Source of the DNA: Phenylobacterium sp. J367
GTDB lineage: Bacteria > Pseudomonadota > Alphaproteobacteria > Caulobacterales > Caulobacteraceae
Length of the DNA stretch: 64,000 bases
Assembly (NCBI RefSeq): GCF_024699985.1
Contig: NZ_JAJONA010000001.1
Location: forward strand, 4,036,501-4,100,500
Direction of reading: 5' to 3'
Positions 19,267-29,369 of this stretch are shown here, piece by piece. Below the pieces are notes generated by a model. It was not told where the DNA came from. It searched no databases and worked only from the letters and a program-made list of their open reading frames with translations. How positions within the stretch are numbered: position 1 is the first letter of the stretch; every line of letters begins with the position of its first letter. The position numbers and the translations under genes were made by a program.

Positions 19267-21079
19267 ATGCGGCTTTCCCGACGCCAGTTCACCCTGACCC
19301 TTATGGGGTCCGCGGCCCTGATCGCCCAGCCGGCGCTCGCGCAAGGCCAGGATGACGCCCGCCTGACCGCCTTCCTCGACGCGCAGTTCGAGGAAGAGGT
19401 CCAGATGGACCCGCAGTGGCTGACGCGGCTCGGCCGCAAGGAACGCTATTCCGAGCTCACCGCCCGCAGCGAGGCGCACGCCGACCGGGTCCTGGCCTGG
19501 CGCCGCGCCAGCGTGGCGAAGATGAAGGCCCAGTTCGCCGGCGCAAAGCTCTCCGAGGAAGCCCGCACCTCCTACGACATGTGGGCGCTGGAGCTGGACC
19601 GCGCCGAGATCGAGGCGAAGTGGCGGCGCAACGACTACATTTTCGTCCGCGGGGGGCCCCAGAGCGGCCTGCCGAACTTCCTGATCAACAGCCACCGGGT
19701 CGACACCCCGGCGGACCTGGAGGCCTACGTCGCCCGGACCCGGGCGATCGGCCCGGCGCTCGACCAGTCGCTGGAGCGGGCGAAGCTGGCCGCCGCGCAG
19801 GAGTCCGGCCGCCGCGCTTCGCCTTCGACCAGAGCCTGGAGGAGGTGAAGCGGCTGACCGCCGGCGCGCCGTTCGCAGCCGGCGCCGATTCCGCGCTCTT
19901 CGCCGACGCCAAGGCCAAGATCGCGGCCCTCCAGAAGGCCGGGAAGATCGATCCGGCGCAGGCCGACCGCTTCGTCGCCGCCCAGTCCGCCGCCATGACG
20001 CAGTCCATGCAGCCGGCCTACGCCCGGGTGGCCGCGTGGCTGACGGCCGAGCGCGAGAACACCGCGCTGGAGCCGCAAGGGGCGCACGCGCTCCCCAACG
20101 GCCGGGCCTATTACGACGACCTGCTGAAACTCCAGACCACCACCGGGATGACGGCCGACGAGATCCACGAGCTCGGACTCGCCGAGGTGAAGCGCATCCG
20201 CGGCGAGATGGAAGCGCTCAAGTCCAGGATCGGCTTTGCGGGTTCGCTGGAGGACTTCTTCGTCTTCATGCGCACCGACAAGCGGTTCTTCCTGCCGAAC
20301 ACCGACCAAGGCCGCGCAGAGTATCTGAAGGCCTCCGAGACCTACCTGGCCGCCATGCGCGCCCGCATTCCCGAGCAGTTCGGCCGCCTGCCCAAGGCGC
20401 CGCTGATCGTGAAGCGGGTGGAGAGCTTCCGCGAGGAGCCGGGCGGCGCGGCGCACTACAACTCCGGCGCGCCGGACGGCTCGCGTCCGGGCATCTACTA
20501 CGTCCACCTGGCGGACACCGGCGCCACGCCGATCTTCGAGCTGGAAGGCACCGCCTACCACGAGGGCTGGCCGGGGCATCACATGCAGATCATGCTGGCC
20601 CAGGAGATGACCGGCACGCCGAAGTTCCGCGGCCAGTACGGCTACGGCGCCTACATCGAGGGCTGGGGCCTCTATTCCGAGCTGCTGGCCAAGGAGATGG
20701 GCTTCTACACCGACCCCTATTCCGACTTCGGCCGCCTGGGGCGGAGATCTGGCGGGCGATCCGCCTGGTGGTCGACACCGGCATCCACGCCAAGGGCTGG
20801 AGCGAGGCCGAGGCGCTTCGCTTCTACACCGCCAACTCACCGCAGCCGGAGGCGAAGATCCGCTCGGAGGTCCGCCGCTACCTGGTGAACCCCGGCCAGG
20901 CGACCTCCTACAAGGTGGGCATGGTCAAGATCCTGGCGCTGCGGGCGAAGGCGCGTCAGGCGCTGGGCGCCCGCTACGACCAGAAGGGCTTCCACGAGGC
21001 GGTGCTGGGCGCCGGCTCCCTGCCCCTCGATGTCCTGGAGGCCCGCGTCGATCGCTGGATCGCCAGCCGCGGGGTCTAG
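19267..21079 (+). CDS. DUF885 family metallopeptidase-like lipoprotein/exported protein (two frameshifts)
   Basis: The N-terminus MRLSRRQFTLTLMGSAALIAQPALAQ is a Tat-type export signal (SRRQF). The family's HEGWPGHHMQ motif, a probable zinc site, lies in the second half, followed by GAYIEGWGLYSELLAKEMG. One base is missing near 19800-19805 and one at the G4 run 20738-20741. With both restored, the protein is 604 residues, the normal DUF885 size. DUF885 members are believed to be zinc peptidases, but few have been characterised. The stop overlaps that of convergent cytochrome c in CTAG. Confidence 0.85.
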
Positions 21080-21468
21080 GGCGCGGCCTTCCGCATGGCC
21101 TCGACGTCGGCGACGCTCACAGGCTCCCGGTAGTCATTGCCGAAGTGGGTGCGCAGGTAGGTGATCAGCATCGCCTCCTGCTCCGGCGTGAGCGCGGTCT
21201 TGAACGGCGGCATGCCGGCCTTGCCGTTCTCGACCACGAACATGGCGTACTGCGGGCTGCCGAGCCTCGGGTTCGCGGCCAGCGCCGGGAAGGCCGCGGC
21301 GCCCACGGCCCCCTTGGCGTCGGGCATGTGGCAGGCCTGGCAGTACATCCGGTAGACCTCTGCGCCGGTCTTCGGAACGGGCGGCTTGCTGCCCCCGGGG
21401 CCGGGCTCGTCGGCGAGGCCCGGGGTCGCGGCGAACATCAGGGCGGTGGCGATCAGGGCTGGGCGCAT
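21076..21468 (-). CDS. Small periplasmic cytochrome c
   Basis: 130 residues: a cleavable signal peptide (MRPALIATALMFAATPGLA), a haem-attachment site CQACH around residue 44, and GMPPFKTALTPEQEAMLITYLRTHF supplying the axial Met. This is a class I monohaem cytochrome c. Its start lies 4 bp after the stop of the FAD amine oxidase on the same strand, so the two are almost certainly cotranscribed and the cytochrome is the likely electron acceptor. Confidence 0.9.
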   Translation of the reverse strand: MRPALIATALMFAATPGLADEPGPGGSKPPVPKTGAEVYRMYCQACHMPDAKGAVGAAAFPALAANPRLGSPQYAMFVVENGKAGMPPFKTALTPEQEAMLITYLRTHFGNDYREPVSVADVEAMRKAAP

Positions 21469-21472
21469 GGGT

Positions 21473-23068
21473 TCAGGCCTCCAGGGCGCGCTTGTGCAAG
21501 CGGGTGATGGCGTCGAGGGCGGAGAGCAGCGAACCCTCCATCCAGCAGCCGACGTACGACGCGTGCTCGCCGGCCAGCACGACGCGGTCCTCGAGGGCGA
21601 CCAGTTCCTGGTAGTGGTCCCGGCGGGTCTGCTCGTTCCAGCGCGCGCAGCAGCCCATGGCCCAGGGAACCCGGCTCCAGGCGACCGAGGCGCCGGAGAG
21701 GAACTCCTTGCGGTAGCTCTCCGGGTGGAAGACCGAGCCCTCCTTCAGCGCCACCTCGATCCGCTCCTCGGGCGTCATGCCGGCGAGGTTGAAGCCGCCC
21801 GCCCCGCTGGCGAAGGCGCCCAGCAGCACGGCCGGACCGTCCTGGAAGAAGTTGTTGTTGGGATAGGAGACGAGGCCGATCTGCTGGTTGGTGAAGGAAT
21901 GGCCGCCATAGATGTCGGCGTCCTCCTCCCAGAACCGGCGGCGCATCTCGAGGCCGATCTTCACCTGGCCCGAGTAGGGCACCGCCTGGATGGCGGCGTT
22001 CTTCTTCTCCGACAGGTTGTTCTCGATCTGGCTGAGCACCGAGAGCGGGATGGTGCAGACGCAGTAGTCGGCCTTGGCCTCGACGGCCGCGCCGCCCTTG
22101 GCGACGTCGGTGTAGCTGACCGTGACGCCGGACCTGTCCTGATGGAGCTTCGTCACCTTGGCGTTGTAGGTGATCAGGTGGCCGACCTTACGGCCGAAGC
22201 CCTCGCCGATCTTGCCCATGCCGCCCACCGGCTGGAACATGGTGGTCTGGAATTCGTCGTTCATGAAGAACGCCATCTGGGCCCAGACGCCCGACTTCAG
22301 GACCTCGTCGAACGGGAAGAGGTCCGAGGGCTTCGGGGCGCCGTTCACCCCGCCGCCGGGGGGCAGGTCGAAGCCACGGTGCGAGGAGGACCTGAGGCCC
22401 TTTGTGTAGCGCATGTTCTCGTCGAGCATGCCCCAGCTGCGCAGCGCCTCCTTGAGGCGGTCGACGTCCTCGGGCGTCAGCCGGGTGTCGAGCGCCTTCT
22501 GGTCGACGGCCTTGCCAAGCAGTTCGGCGACATTCCCCTCGAAGTCCGCGGCCAGCGACCGGAACCGCTGCGGCGCGCCGCCGAACGCCTCGGTCGTGTG
22601 GACATAGGCGTTGTGGTTGAACTGGATGAACGGCTCCAGCGCCACGCCGAAGGCCTTGCAGTAGTGCAGCAGGGTCCGGTGGTGGTGCGGGATCCGCCAG
22701 GGCCCGGGGTTCAGATAGTTCCCCTTGGCGAACTTCACGTGCTGGGTCGCGCCGCCCATCTCGGTGTAGGTGTCGCCGCCATAGAGCGACCAGTTCCGGC
22801 CGCCGGGGCGGTTCTGGTATTCGAGGATGCGGACCTTGTAGCCGGCCTTCTCGAGCTCGTAGGCCGCCAGCATTCCGGCCAGCCCCGCGCCCAGCACGAT
22901 GACCGAGGCCCCCTTCCGCGCCCCGGAGAGGTTCGGCGGCCCGTCGAACCGCGTCTCCGCGGCGTGCCCGAAGGTCGTCATCATCTGGTAGAGCGCCGCC
23001 GTCCCGCCCATCAGGCCGATGGCGTTGAGTAGCTGGCGCCTGGTCGGCGTCTGTTGTCCGGAACCCAT
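21473..23068 (-). CDS. Flavin-dependent amine oxidase/dehydrogenase
   Basis: About 531 residues. A twin-Arg-like leader (TRRQLLNAIGLMGG) is followed by the Rossmann motif VIVLGAGLAGMLAAYELEKAGYKV and GRNWSLYGG. The C-terminal FAD-binding segment is LAGEHASYVGCWMEGSLLSALDA. This is the monoamine oxidase/NicA2 group of the FAD amine oxidase superfamily. Tat export would place it in the periplasm with the adjacent cytochrome c. The natural amine is unknown. The ATG at 23068 is preferred to a GTG nine codons upstream. Confidence 0.87.
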   Translation of the reverse strand: MGSGQQTPTRRQLLNAIGLMGGTAALYQMMTTFGHAAETRFDGPPNLSGARKGASVIVLGAGLAGMLAAYELEKAGYKVRILEYQNRPGGRNWSLYGGDTYTEMGGATQHVKFAKGNYLNPGPWRIPHHHRTLLHYCKAFGVALEPFIQFNHNAYVHTTEAFGGAPQRFRSLAADFEGNVAELLGKAVDQKALDTRLTPEDVDRLKEALRSWGMLDENMRYTKGLRSSSHRGFDLPPGGGVNGAPKPSDLFPFDEVLKSGVWAQMAFFMNDEFQTTMFQPVGGMGKIGEGFGRKVGHLITYNAKVTKLHQDRSGVTVSYTDVAKGGAAVEAKADYCVCTIPLSVLSQIENNLSEKKNAAIQAVPYSGQVKIGLEMRRRFWEEDADIYGGHSFTNQQIGLVSYPNNNFFQDGPAVLLGAFASGAGGFNLAGMTPEERIEVALKEGSVFHPESYRKEFLSGASVAWSRVPWAMGCCARWNEQTRRDHYQELVALEDRVVLAGEHASYVGCWMEGSLLSALDAITRLHKRALEA

Positions 23069-23230
23069 CCCCGAAAGCCCCACTCGCGTTTGCACTGGGC
23101 GGGAAGCTAGAGAGCGCCCAGCGCGGGGCGCGACGGCCGAGCGCCGTCAGCGGACGGATTGGGGTGAAACGCCGGAACTTGCGCCGCCGGGCCCGGCGGA
23201 TGGGCAGCGGGGCCCTTTGGGTCGCGCGCC

Positions 23231-23900
23231 CTAGATCTTCTCGTCCAGCAGGTCCTGCACGAAGGGCGGCAGCCAGGGATTGCGGACCGGCTTCATACGC
23301 TCGGCGCGATAGATGTGCAGGAGATCCGCATACGCCCGGTCGAAGTCCTTGTTGACGATGACGTAGTCGTACTCGCCCCAGTGGGTGATCTCGCGCTTGC
23401 CGAGCGCGAGCCGCTGGTTGATCACCTCTTCGCTGTCCTGGGCGCGCGCGCGCAGCCGGCGGGCCAGGTCCACCCAGGAGGGGGGGCAGGATGAAGACGC
23501 GAACGGAATCCTCCGGCGCCTGGGCGGCGACCTGCTGGGCGCCCTGCCAGTCGATGTCGAACATCACGTCGCGGCCGGCCTCCAGGGCGGCCATCACCGG
23601 AGCCTTGGGCGTGCCGTAGAGGTGGCCGTTGACCTCGGCCCATTCCAGCAGTTCGCCCGCCGCGATCATCGCCTCGAACTCGGCGCGAGTCTTGAAGTAG
23701 TACTCCCGCCCATCCTCCTCGCCGGGCCGCGGGCCGCGGGTCGTCGCGGAGATCGAGAGGATCATGCTCGCATAGTCCGCCACCAGCCGGCGCGACAGCG
23801 AGGTCTTGCCGGCCCCCGCCGGGCTGGACACCAGCATCAGCAGCCCGCGGCGGACGGTTTCCCAGGGCTTCGCGTCGTGGTGATCGTCTTGGAGGGTCAA
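23231..23900 (-). CDS. gmk: Guanylate kinase (frameshifted)
   Basis: Phosphorylates GMP to GDP with ATP. P-loop SSPAGAGKTSLSR lies near residue 25, then SISATTRGPRPGEEDGREYYF (the GMP site), EWAEVNGHLYGTP and DIDWQGAQQV. A G7 run (23480-23486, plus strand) has one base too many; repair joins FILPP to SWVDLARRL and gives 222 residues ending LLDEKI. The gene is essential, so the break is very likely not real. It lies 12 bp after yicC, the usual arrangement. Confidence 0.92.
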
Positions 23901-23912
23901 CGGCGGCCTCTG

Positions 23913-24793
23913 CTACTCGACATTCTGGACCTGTTCGCGGAACTGCTCGATGACGGCCTTCAGGTCCAGGCCGGCCGTGGTGAGGGCCGCGATGGCCGAC
24001 TTCGAGCAGAGCGTATTGGCTTCGCGCATGAACTCCTGGGTCAGGAAGTCCAGGCGGCGGCCCACGGCGCCCTCCCCGGCCACGAGCTGCCGGGCGGCCG
24101 CGATGTGACCCACCAGGCGATCCAGCTCCTCGCGGACGTCGGCCTTCACCGCGAGCGCCGCGGCCTCCTGCAGCACCCGGTCCTCGGAGACGGCCTCGCC
24201 GGCCAGCTCGGCCATGCGGCGTTCGAAGCGCTCCTTGATGGCGATCGGCTGGGCCTGGGCGTGGCCCTCGGCCTCGGCCACCAGCTCGGCGATCCGGTCG
24301 ATCTGCCCCGTCAGCACGGCCAGCAGCGCGCGCCCCTCCTCGCGTCGCGCGGCGAGCAGCCCCTCGTAGGCCTGGGCGATGGAGGCGGCCATGGCGGCCT
24401 CCAGCTGGCCTTGCGCCTCAGGATCCTCCAGCGCGTCGGCCGCCTCGATGACGCCCCCTCAACGCCAGCAGGCCGTCCAAGCGCGGGGGCGCGACCATGC
24501 CGGTCGCCATGTAGGCCGCCGGCGGTGAGGTAGCGCTCGAGCTGCTCGATGTTGATCTTCACGGCGGCGGCCTGCTCGCCGCGCCTGGCCTGCAGGCCGA
24601 CGGTCACCTGGCCGCGCTGGAAGCGCGCCTGGGCCCCTTCGCGGGCGGCCCGCTCCAGGCCTTCGAAGCCCGGCGGGCCACGGAAGCGGACTTCCAGGTT
24701 GCGGCCGTTCACCGAGCGGGCCTCGACGGCCCAGCTCCAGGCGCCCTGCGCCCCTTCCGCCCGGCCGAAGCCGGTCATGCCCGAGATGGCCAT
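23913..24793 (-). CDS. yicC: YicC family endoribonuclease/stress-induced protein (two frameshifts)
   Basis: The N-terminus MAISGMTGFGRAEG and SVNGRNLEVRFR are the YicC_N signature. The C-terminus VGRRLDFLTQEFMREANTLCSKS is the family's DUF1732 signature. Two extra bases, near 24513-24522 and in the C5 run 24454-24458, break the middle. Removing both gives 292 residues. E. coli YicC has been linked to RNA turnover. It stands next to mltG with no gap. Confidence 0.9.
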
Positions 24794-25846
24794 CTAGCGC
24801 CCCGCCCCGGCCGCAGCCGCCTTCTGCCGCTCCACCTGGCGCCAGCGCGCGACATTGCGCTGATGCTCGGGGTAGGTCGAGGCGAAGACATGCCCGCCCG
24901 AACCGTCGGCGACGAAGAACAGCTCGTCCGATGTCGGCGGATTGAGCACCGCCTCGATCGCCGCCCGCCCCGGATTGGCGATCGGCGTCGGGGGCAGGCC
25001 ATCGATCTGATAGGTGTTCCAGGGCGTCCGGGCGTTCAGCTCCGAGAGCAGGATGCCCCGCCCGAGCGGCCGCCCCTTCGAGACGCCATAGATGATCGTC
25101 GGATCGCTTTCGAGCCGCATGCCGCTGCGCAGCCGGTTCACGAAGACGGCGGCGATGCGGGGACGTTCGGCGGCGATGCCGGTTTCCTTCTCCACGATGG
25201 AGGCCAGCGTCAGCGCCTCCTGCGGCGTGTCGAAGGGCAGGCCCGGCTGTCGCTTCGGCCAGAGGTCCGCCATCAGCTTGTCCTGGGCCTCGGCCATCCG
25301 CTGAATCACCGTCGAGCGGCTGTCGCCGCGCTGAACCTGGTAGGTGTCGGGGAGCAGGGTCCCCTCAGCCGGAACGGGCGCCTCGCCCGTCAGCACCGGC
25401 GCCTTATGGACGGCCTCCCAGGCCATCTCGCTGGTCCAGCCTTCCGGCACGGTGACGAGGTGGCGAACGACGCGGCCGGCCTGGATATCGCGCAGGACAC
25501 GGGCCATCGACGTCCCGCTTCGGAATTCGTACTCGCCGGCCTTCAGCGACCCGGCGGCGCCGCCCAGCCGGGCCGCCGCCATGAACAGGCCTCGCGAGCG
25601 GATGACCCCGGCGTCGGCCAGGTCGCCGGCGATCGTGGACAGGCCCGATCCGCGCGGGAGGACAACGGTGGTGACCTCGCCCTCGCGGGCCTGGGGGCCC
25701 GGCCCGCCGTAGGTCCACATCACCCAGGCGATGGCGACCACCGCGAAGGCGGCGATGGCGGCAAGCGCGCCGCCGAGCATCCGCAAGGGTCCCGGCGGGG
25801 CCTTGCGCGGGACGGCGCGGCGACGCGGGCGGGCTCTGCGGCTCAC
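24794..25846 (-). CDS. mltG: Endolytic murein transglycosylase MltG
   Basis: A 350-residue inner-membrane protein with one N-terminal transmembrane helix (residues ~24-46). A LysM-like N-terminal domain precedes the YceG catalytic domain; the catalytic Glu is in LASIVEKETG. ESDPTIIYGVSKGR and NTYQIDGLPPTPIANPG follow as in the family. It cleaves nascent peptidoglycan strands. The stop overlaps the yicC start region, and its start overlaps the fabF stop by 4 bp, so fabF, mltG and yicC are translationally coupled. Confidence 0.95.
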   Translation of the reverse strand: MSRRARPRRRAVPRKAPPGPLRMLGGALAAIAAFAVVAIAWVMWTYGGPGPQAREGEVTTVVLPRGSGLSTIAGDLADAGVIRSRGLFMAAARLGGAAGSLKAGEYEFRSGTSMARVLRDIQAGRVVRHLVTVPEGWTSEMAWEAVHKAPVLTGEAPVPAEGTLLPDTYQVQRGDSRSTVIQRMAEAQDKLMADLWPKRQPGLPFDTPQEALTLASIVEKETGIAAERPRIAAVFVNRLRSGMRLESDPTIIYGVSKGRPLGRGILLSELNARTPWNTYQIDGLPPTPIANPGRAAIEAVLNPPTSDELFFVADGSGGHVFASTYPEHQRNVARWRQVERQKAAAAGAGR

Positions 25847-27133
25847 GCGACCTTCTTGAAGACCACCGAGGCGTTGGTGCCGCCGAAGCCGAAGGAGTTC
25901 GACATGGCGACATTGATCTCCATCGGCTTGGCCTTGTTGGGCGCCAGGTCGATGGGCGTCTCGACGGAGGGATTGTCGAGGTTGATCGTCGGCGGCGCGA
26001 TCTGGTCGCGGATCGCCAGCACCGAGAACGCCGCCTCGATGGCCCCGGCGGCGCCCAGCAGGTGTCCGGTCGCCGACTTGGTCGAGCTCATGGTCAGCTT
26101 GGACGCCGCATTCCCGAACAGACGCTCGACGGCGCCCAGCTCGATCTCGTCGCCGAGCGGAGTCGAGGTGCCGTGGGCGTTGATGTAGTCCACGTCCGCC
26201 GGCTCCAGGCCCGCATCCTTGATGGCGTTGCGCATGGCGCGGAAGCCGCCGTCGCCGTCCGAGGCCGGGGCGGTGATGTGGTAGGCGTCGCCGGCCATGC
26301 CGTAGCCCGCCACCTCGGCGTAGATCTTCGCGCCGCGCGCCTTGGCGTGCTCGTACTCCTCGAGCACCAGGATGCCGGCGCCCTCGCCCATGACGAAGCC
26401 GTCGCGGTCCTTGTCGTAGGGCCGGCTGGCCTTGGTCGGATTGTCGTTGAAGCTGGTGGACATGGCCCGGCAGGCCACGAAGCCGGCGATGCCGACCGGC
26501 ACCACGGAGCCTTCCGCCCCGCCGGCGATCATCACGTCGGCGTCGCCGTACTTGATGATCCGGGCGGCGTCGCCGATCGCGTGCGCGCCGGTGGCGCAGG
26601 CGGTGACCACGCTGTGATTCGGCCCCTTGAACCCGTAGCGGATCGAGACCTGACCGCTGGCCAGGTTGATCAGGGCCGACGGGATGAAGAACGGGCTGAT
26701 CCGGCGCGGGCCCTTCTCGTGCAGCTCGACGGCGGTATCGGCGATGGCGCCCAGGCCGCCGATGCCGGCGCCGATCATCACGCCGGTGCGCTCGCGGCCC
26801 TCGTTGTCGTCCTCATCGGGCTGCCAGCCCGAATCCTTCACCGCCTCGTCGGCGGCGGCGATGGCGTAGAGGATGAAGTCGTCGACGCGGCGCTGGTCCT
26901 TCGGCGCGAGGGTCTGGTCGGGGTCGAAGGAGCCCGGCACGTCGGGGCCGCCGCCGCCGCGGCCGTCCACGCGCGGCACCTCGCAGGCGACCTGGCAGGC
27001 GTAGGCCTCAGGATCGAAGGCGGAGATACGGCCTGCGCCGGACTTCCCGGCGAGGATCTCTTTCCAGCTGTGCTCGACCCCGATCCCGAGGGGGGGTGAC
27101 AAGGCCGATCCCGGTGACGACGACACGACGCAT
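25843..27133 (-). CDS. fabF: 3-oxoacyl-ACP synthase II (frameshifted)
   Basis: KAS II elongates acyl-ACP with malonyl-ACP. The catalytic Cys is in VVTACATGAHAIGDAARI, with His in INAHGTSTPLGD and SATGHLLGAAGA. The true start is MRRVVVTGIGLVTP at 27133; a G7 run (27090-27096, plus strand) carries one extra base just after it and hides the start. The repaired length of 429 residues is normal. Confidence 0.94.
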
Positions 27134-27219
27134 GGGTTGTCCTCAAACGAGAACCGCCGCGGCTAAGGGGTTGAGCCCTCGGCGACGCGGCGGTCAAAAA
27201 TTCCAGCGAAGACGAGCGC

Positions 27220-27459
27220 TTAAGCGCCCAGACGCTCCTGGATGAACTTCACGGCGTCGCCGACGGTCTGGATGTGCTCCGCCGCGTCGTCCGGAATTTC
27301 GATGTCGAACTCTTCTTCAAACGCCATAACAAGCTCGACGTTGTCGAGGCTGTCGGCGCCCAGGTCGTCAATGAAGCTCGCCTTTTCGGTGACCTTCTCA
27401 GGATCGGCGTCGAGGTGTTCGATGACGATCTTACGGACGCGTTCGAGGACGTCGGACAT
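27220..27459 (-). CDS. acpP: Acyl carrier protein
   Basis: 79 residues, strongly acidic, with the phosphopantetheine attachment serine in DLGADSLDNVELVMAFEEEF. It carries growing acyl chains for fatty-acid synthesis and lies between fabG and fabF, as is usual. Confidence 0.97.
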   Translation of the reverse strand: MSDVLERVRKIVIEHLDADPEKVTEKASFIDDLGADSLDNVELVMAFEEEFDIEIPDDAAEHIQTVGDAVKFIQERLGA

Positions 27460-27582
27460 TAGGTAGGTCCCTCAGGCTTAGTCAGTCTTTGCATTCGGCG
27501 ACAGCGACGCTGGTGTCAACTGGCACCGGACCGGTTTGGTTCGGGCCGCCGGGTAGCATGTTCGCTCCGGCGACGCGAGGGG

Positions 27583-28323
27583 CTAGATCATCACCATGCC
27601 GCCGTTGACGTGCAGGGTCTGGCCGGTGACGTAGGCCGCCTCGTCGCTGGCGAGGTAGGCGCAGGCCGTGGCGACCTCGCGGCCCTGGCCCAGGCGGCCG
27701 GCGGGGATCGTCCCCATGATCTGGGCCTTCTGCTGCTCGTTCAGGGCGTCGGTCATCGGGCTCTCGATGAAGCCCGGGGCCACGCAGTTCACGGTGATCC
27801 CGCGGCTGGCGACCTCCTGGGCGAGCGCCTTGGAGAAGCCGATCATGCCGGCCTTGGAGGCGGCATAGTTGGACTGCCCCGGATTGCCCATCACGCCGAC
27901 CACGGAGGTGATGCCGATGATGCGGCCGTGCCGGCGCTTCATCATCCCGCGCATGGAGGCGCGCGCCAGGCGGAAATAGCTCTCGAGGTTGACCTTGATG
28001 ACCGCTTCCCAGTCCTCGTCCTTCATCCGCATCAGGAGGCCGTCGCGGGTGATCCCCGCGTTGGCCACCAGGATGTCGATGGGCTTGCCGGCGGCGGCTT
28101 CCGCGGCCTCGATCAGGCCGTCGACGGACGCCGGATCGGAGAGGTTGGCCGCCACCGCCGAGGTGCGCTCGCCGAGCTCCCCGGCGAGCTCCTGCAGCAC
28201 CGCCTCGCGGGTGCCGGAGAGGACCACGTGGGCGCCCTGGGCGTGCAGGGCGCGGGCGATCTCCGCGCCGATCCCGCCCGTGGCGCCGGTGACGAGGGCG
28301 GTCTTGCCGCTGAGGTCGAACAT
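27583..28323 (-). CDS. fabG: 3-oxoacyl-ACP reductase
   Basis: A 246-residue short-chain dehydrogenase. Cofactor motif TGATGGIGAEIARAL lies near the N-terminus, with NAGI at about residue 88. The catalytic Ser-Tyr-Lys triad spans ITSVVGVMGNPGQSNYAASKAG. The C-terminal ITVNCVAPGFIESPMT is typical of FabG. It is the NADPH-dependent first reduction step of the elongation cycle. Confidence 0.96.
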   Translation of the reverse strand: MFDLSGKTALVTGATGGIGAEIARALHAQGAHVVLSGTREAVLQELAGELGERTSAVAANLSDPASVDGLIEAAEAAAGKPIDILVANAGITRDGLLMRMKDEDWEAVIKVNLESYFRLARASMRGMMKRRHGRIIGITSVVGVMGNPGQSNYAASKAGMIGFSKALAQEVASRGITVNCVAPGFIESPMTDALNEQQKAQIMGTIPAGRLGQGREVATACAYLASDEAAYVTGQTLHVNGGMVMI

Positions 28324-28341
28324 GGCTTGTGCCTCTCTTCT

Positions 28342-29286
28342 CTAAAGAGTCTTGGCGAAGGCTTCGAGGTCGGCGGGCGTGTTCAGCGGCACGGCCTCGG
28401 CGTCCGGCGCGATCCGCTTGACCATGCCCGAGAGCACCTTGCCCGCGCCGGCCTCGGCGAACCGCGTCACCCCGCCCTCGCCGGCCAGCCACAGGACGCT
28501 CTCGCGCCACCGGACGCGGCCGGTCACCTGCTCGACGAGCAGCCGGCGGATGGTCTCGGGATCGTTGGTCGGCCGGGCGGTGACGTTGGCGACCACCGGC
28601 GCCCTGGGCGACAGGATCGTCGCGGCCGCCAGGGCCTCGGCCATCTCGTCCGCCGCGGGCTGCATCAGGGGACAGTGGAACGGGGCGGACACGTTCAGCG
28701 GGATCGCGCGCGCGCCCAGCTCCTTCGCCTTCTCGATCGCCCGGTCGACGGCCGCCTTGGCGCCGGAGATCACCACATTGCCCTGGTTGTTGTCGTTGGC
28801 CACGACGCAGACGCCGAGCTCGGCGCCGGCCGCGGCAGCCTCTTCGGCCAGGGCCACGTCGGTCTTGGGGCCGATCAGCGACGCCATCGCCCCTGCCCCG
28901 ACCGGCACGGCCCGCTGCATGGCCTGGCCCCGCAGCTTCAGGAGCCGGGCGGTGTCGGCGAGGCTGATCGCCCCGGCGGCGGCGAGCGCGGAGTATTCGC
29001 CGAGGCTGTGGCCCGCCACGAAGGCGGCCTTCTCGACGCCGACGCCGAACTCCCGCTCGAGCACGCGGCTGACGGCGACGCTGACGGCCATCAGCGCCGG
29101 CTGGGCGTTCTCGGTGAGGGTCAACTGGTCCTCCGGACCTTCCCTCATCAGCTTGAAGAGCGCCTGGCCGAGCGCGTCATCGACCTCCTGGAAGACCTCG
29201 CGCGCGGTTGCGAAGGCCTCGCCCAGTTCGCCGCCCATGCCGACCGCCTGGCTGCCCTGTCCCGGGAAGATGAAGGCGAGGCTCAT
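28342..29286 (-). CDS. fabD: Malonyl-CoA:ACP transacylase
   Basis: 314 residues. FPGQGSQAVGMG lies at the N-terminus, the nucleophile Ser in GHSLGEYSALAAAG, and the catalytic His in FHCPLM. It loads malonate onto AcpP. It is first in the leftward block fabD-fabG-acpP-fabF. Confidence 0.96.
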   Translation of the reverse strand: MSLAFIFPGQGSQAVGMGGELGEAFATAREVFQEVDDALGQALFKLMREGPEDQLTLTENAQPALMAVSVAVSRVLEREFGVGVEKAAFVAGHSLGEYSALAAAGAISLADTARLLKLRGQAMQRAVPVGAGAMASLIGPKTDVALAEEAAAAGAELGVCVVANDNNQGNVVISGAKAAVDRAIEKAKELGARAIPLNVSAPFHCPLMQPAADEMAEALAAATILSPRAPVVANVTARPTNDPETIRRLLVEQVTGRVRWRESVLWLAGEGGVTRFAEAGAGKVLSGMVKRIAPDAEAVPLNTPADLEAFAKTL

Positions 29287-29369
29287 GGTCCCGCTCCGTC
29301 GCTGAAGAATCCGAGCGGCGAGGGTTAGGGGATATGGCTAAAGTGGGCAAGCTAGAGGGGGAGGACGCC

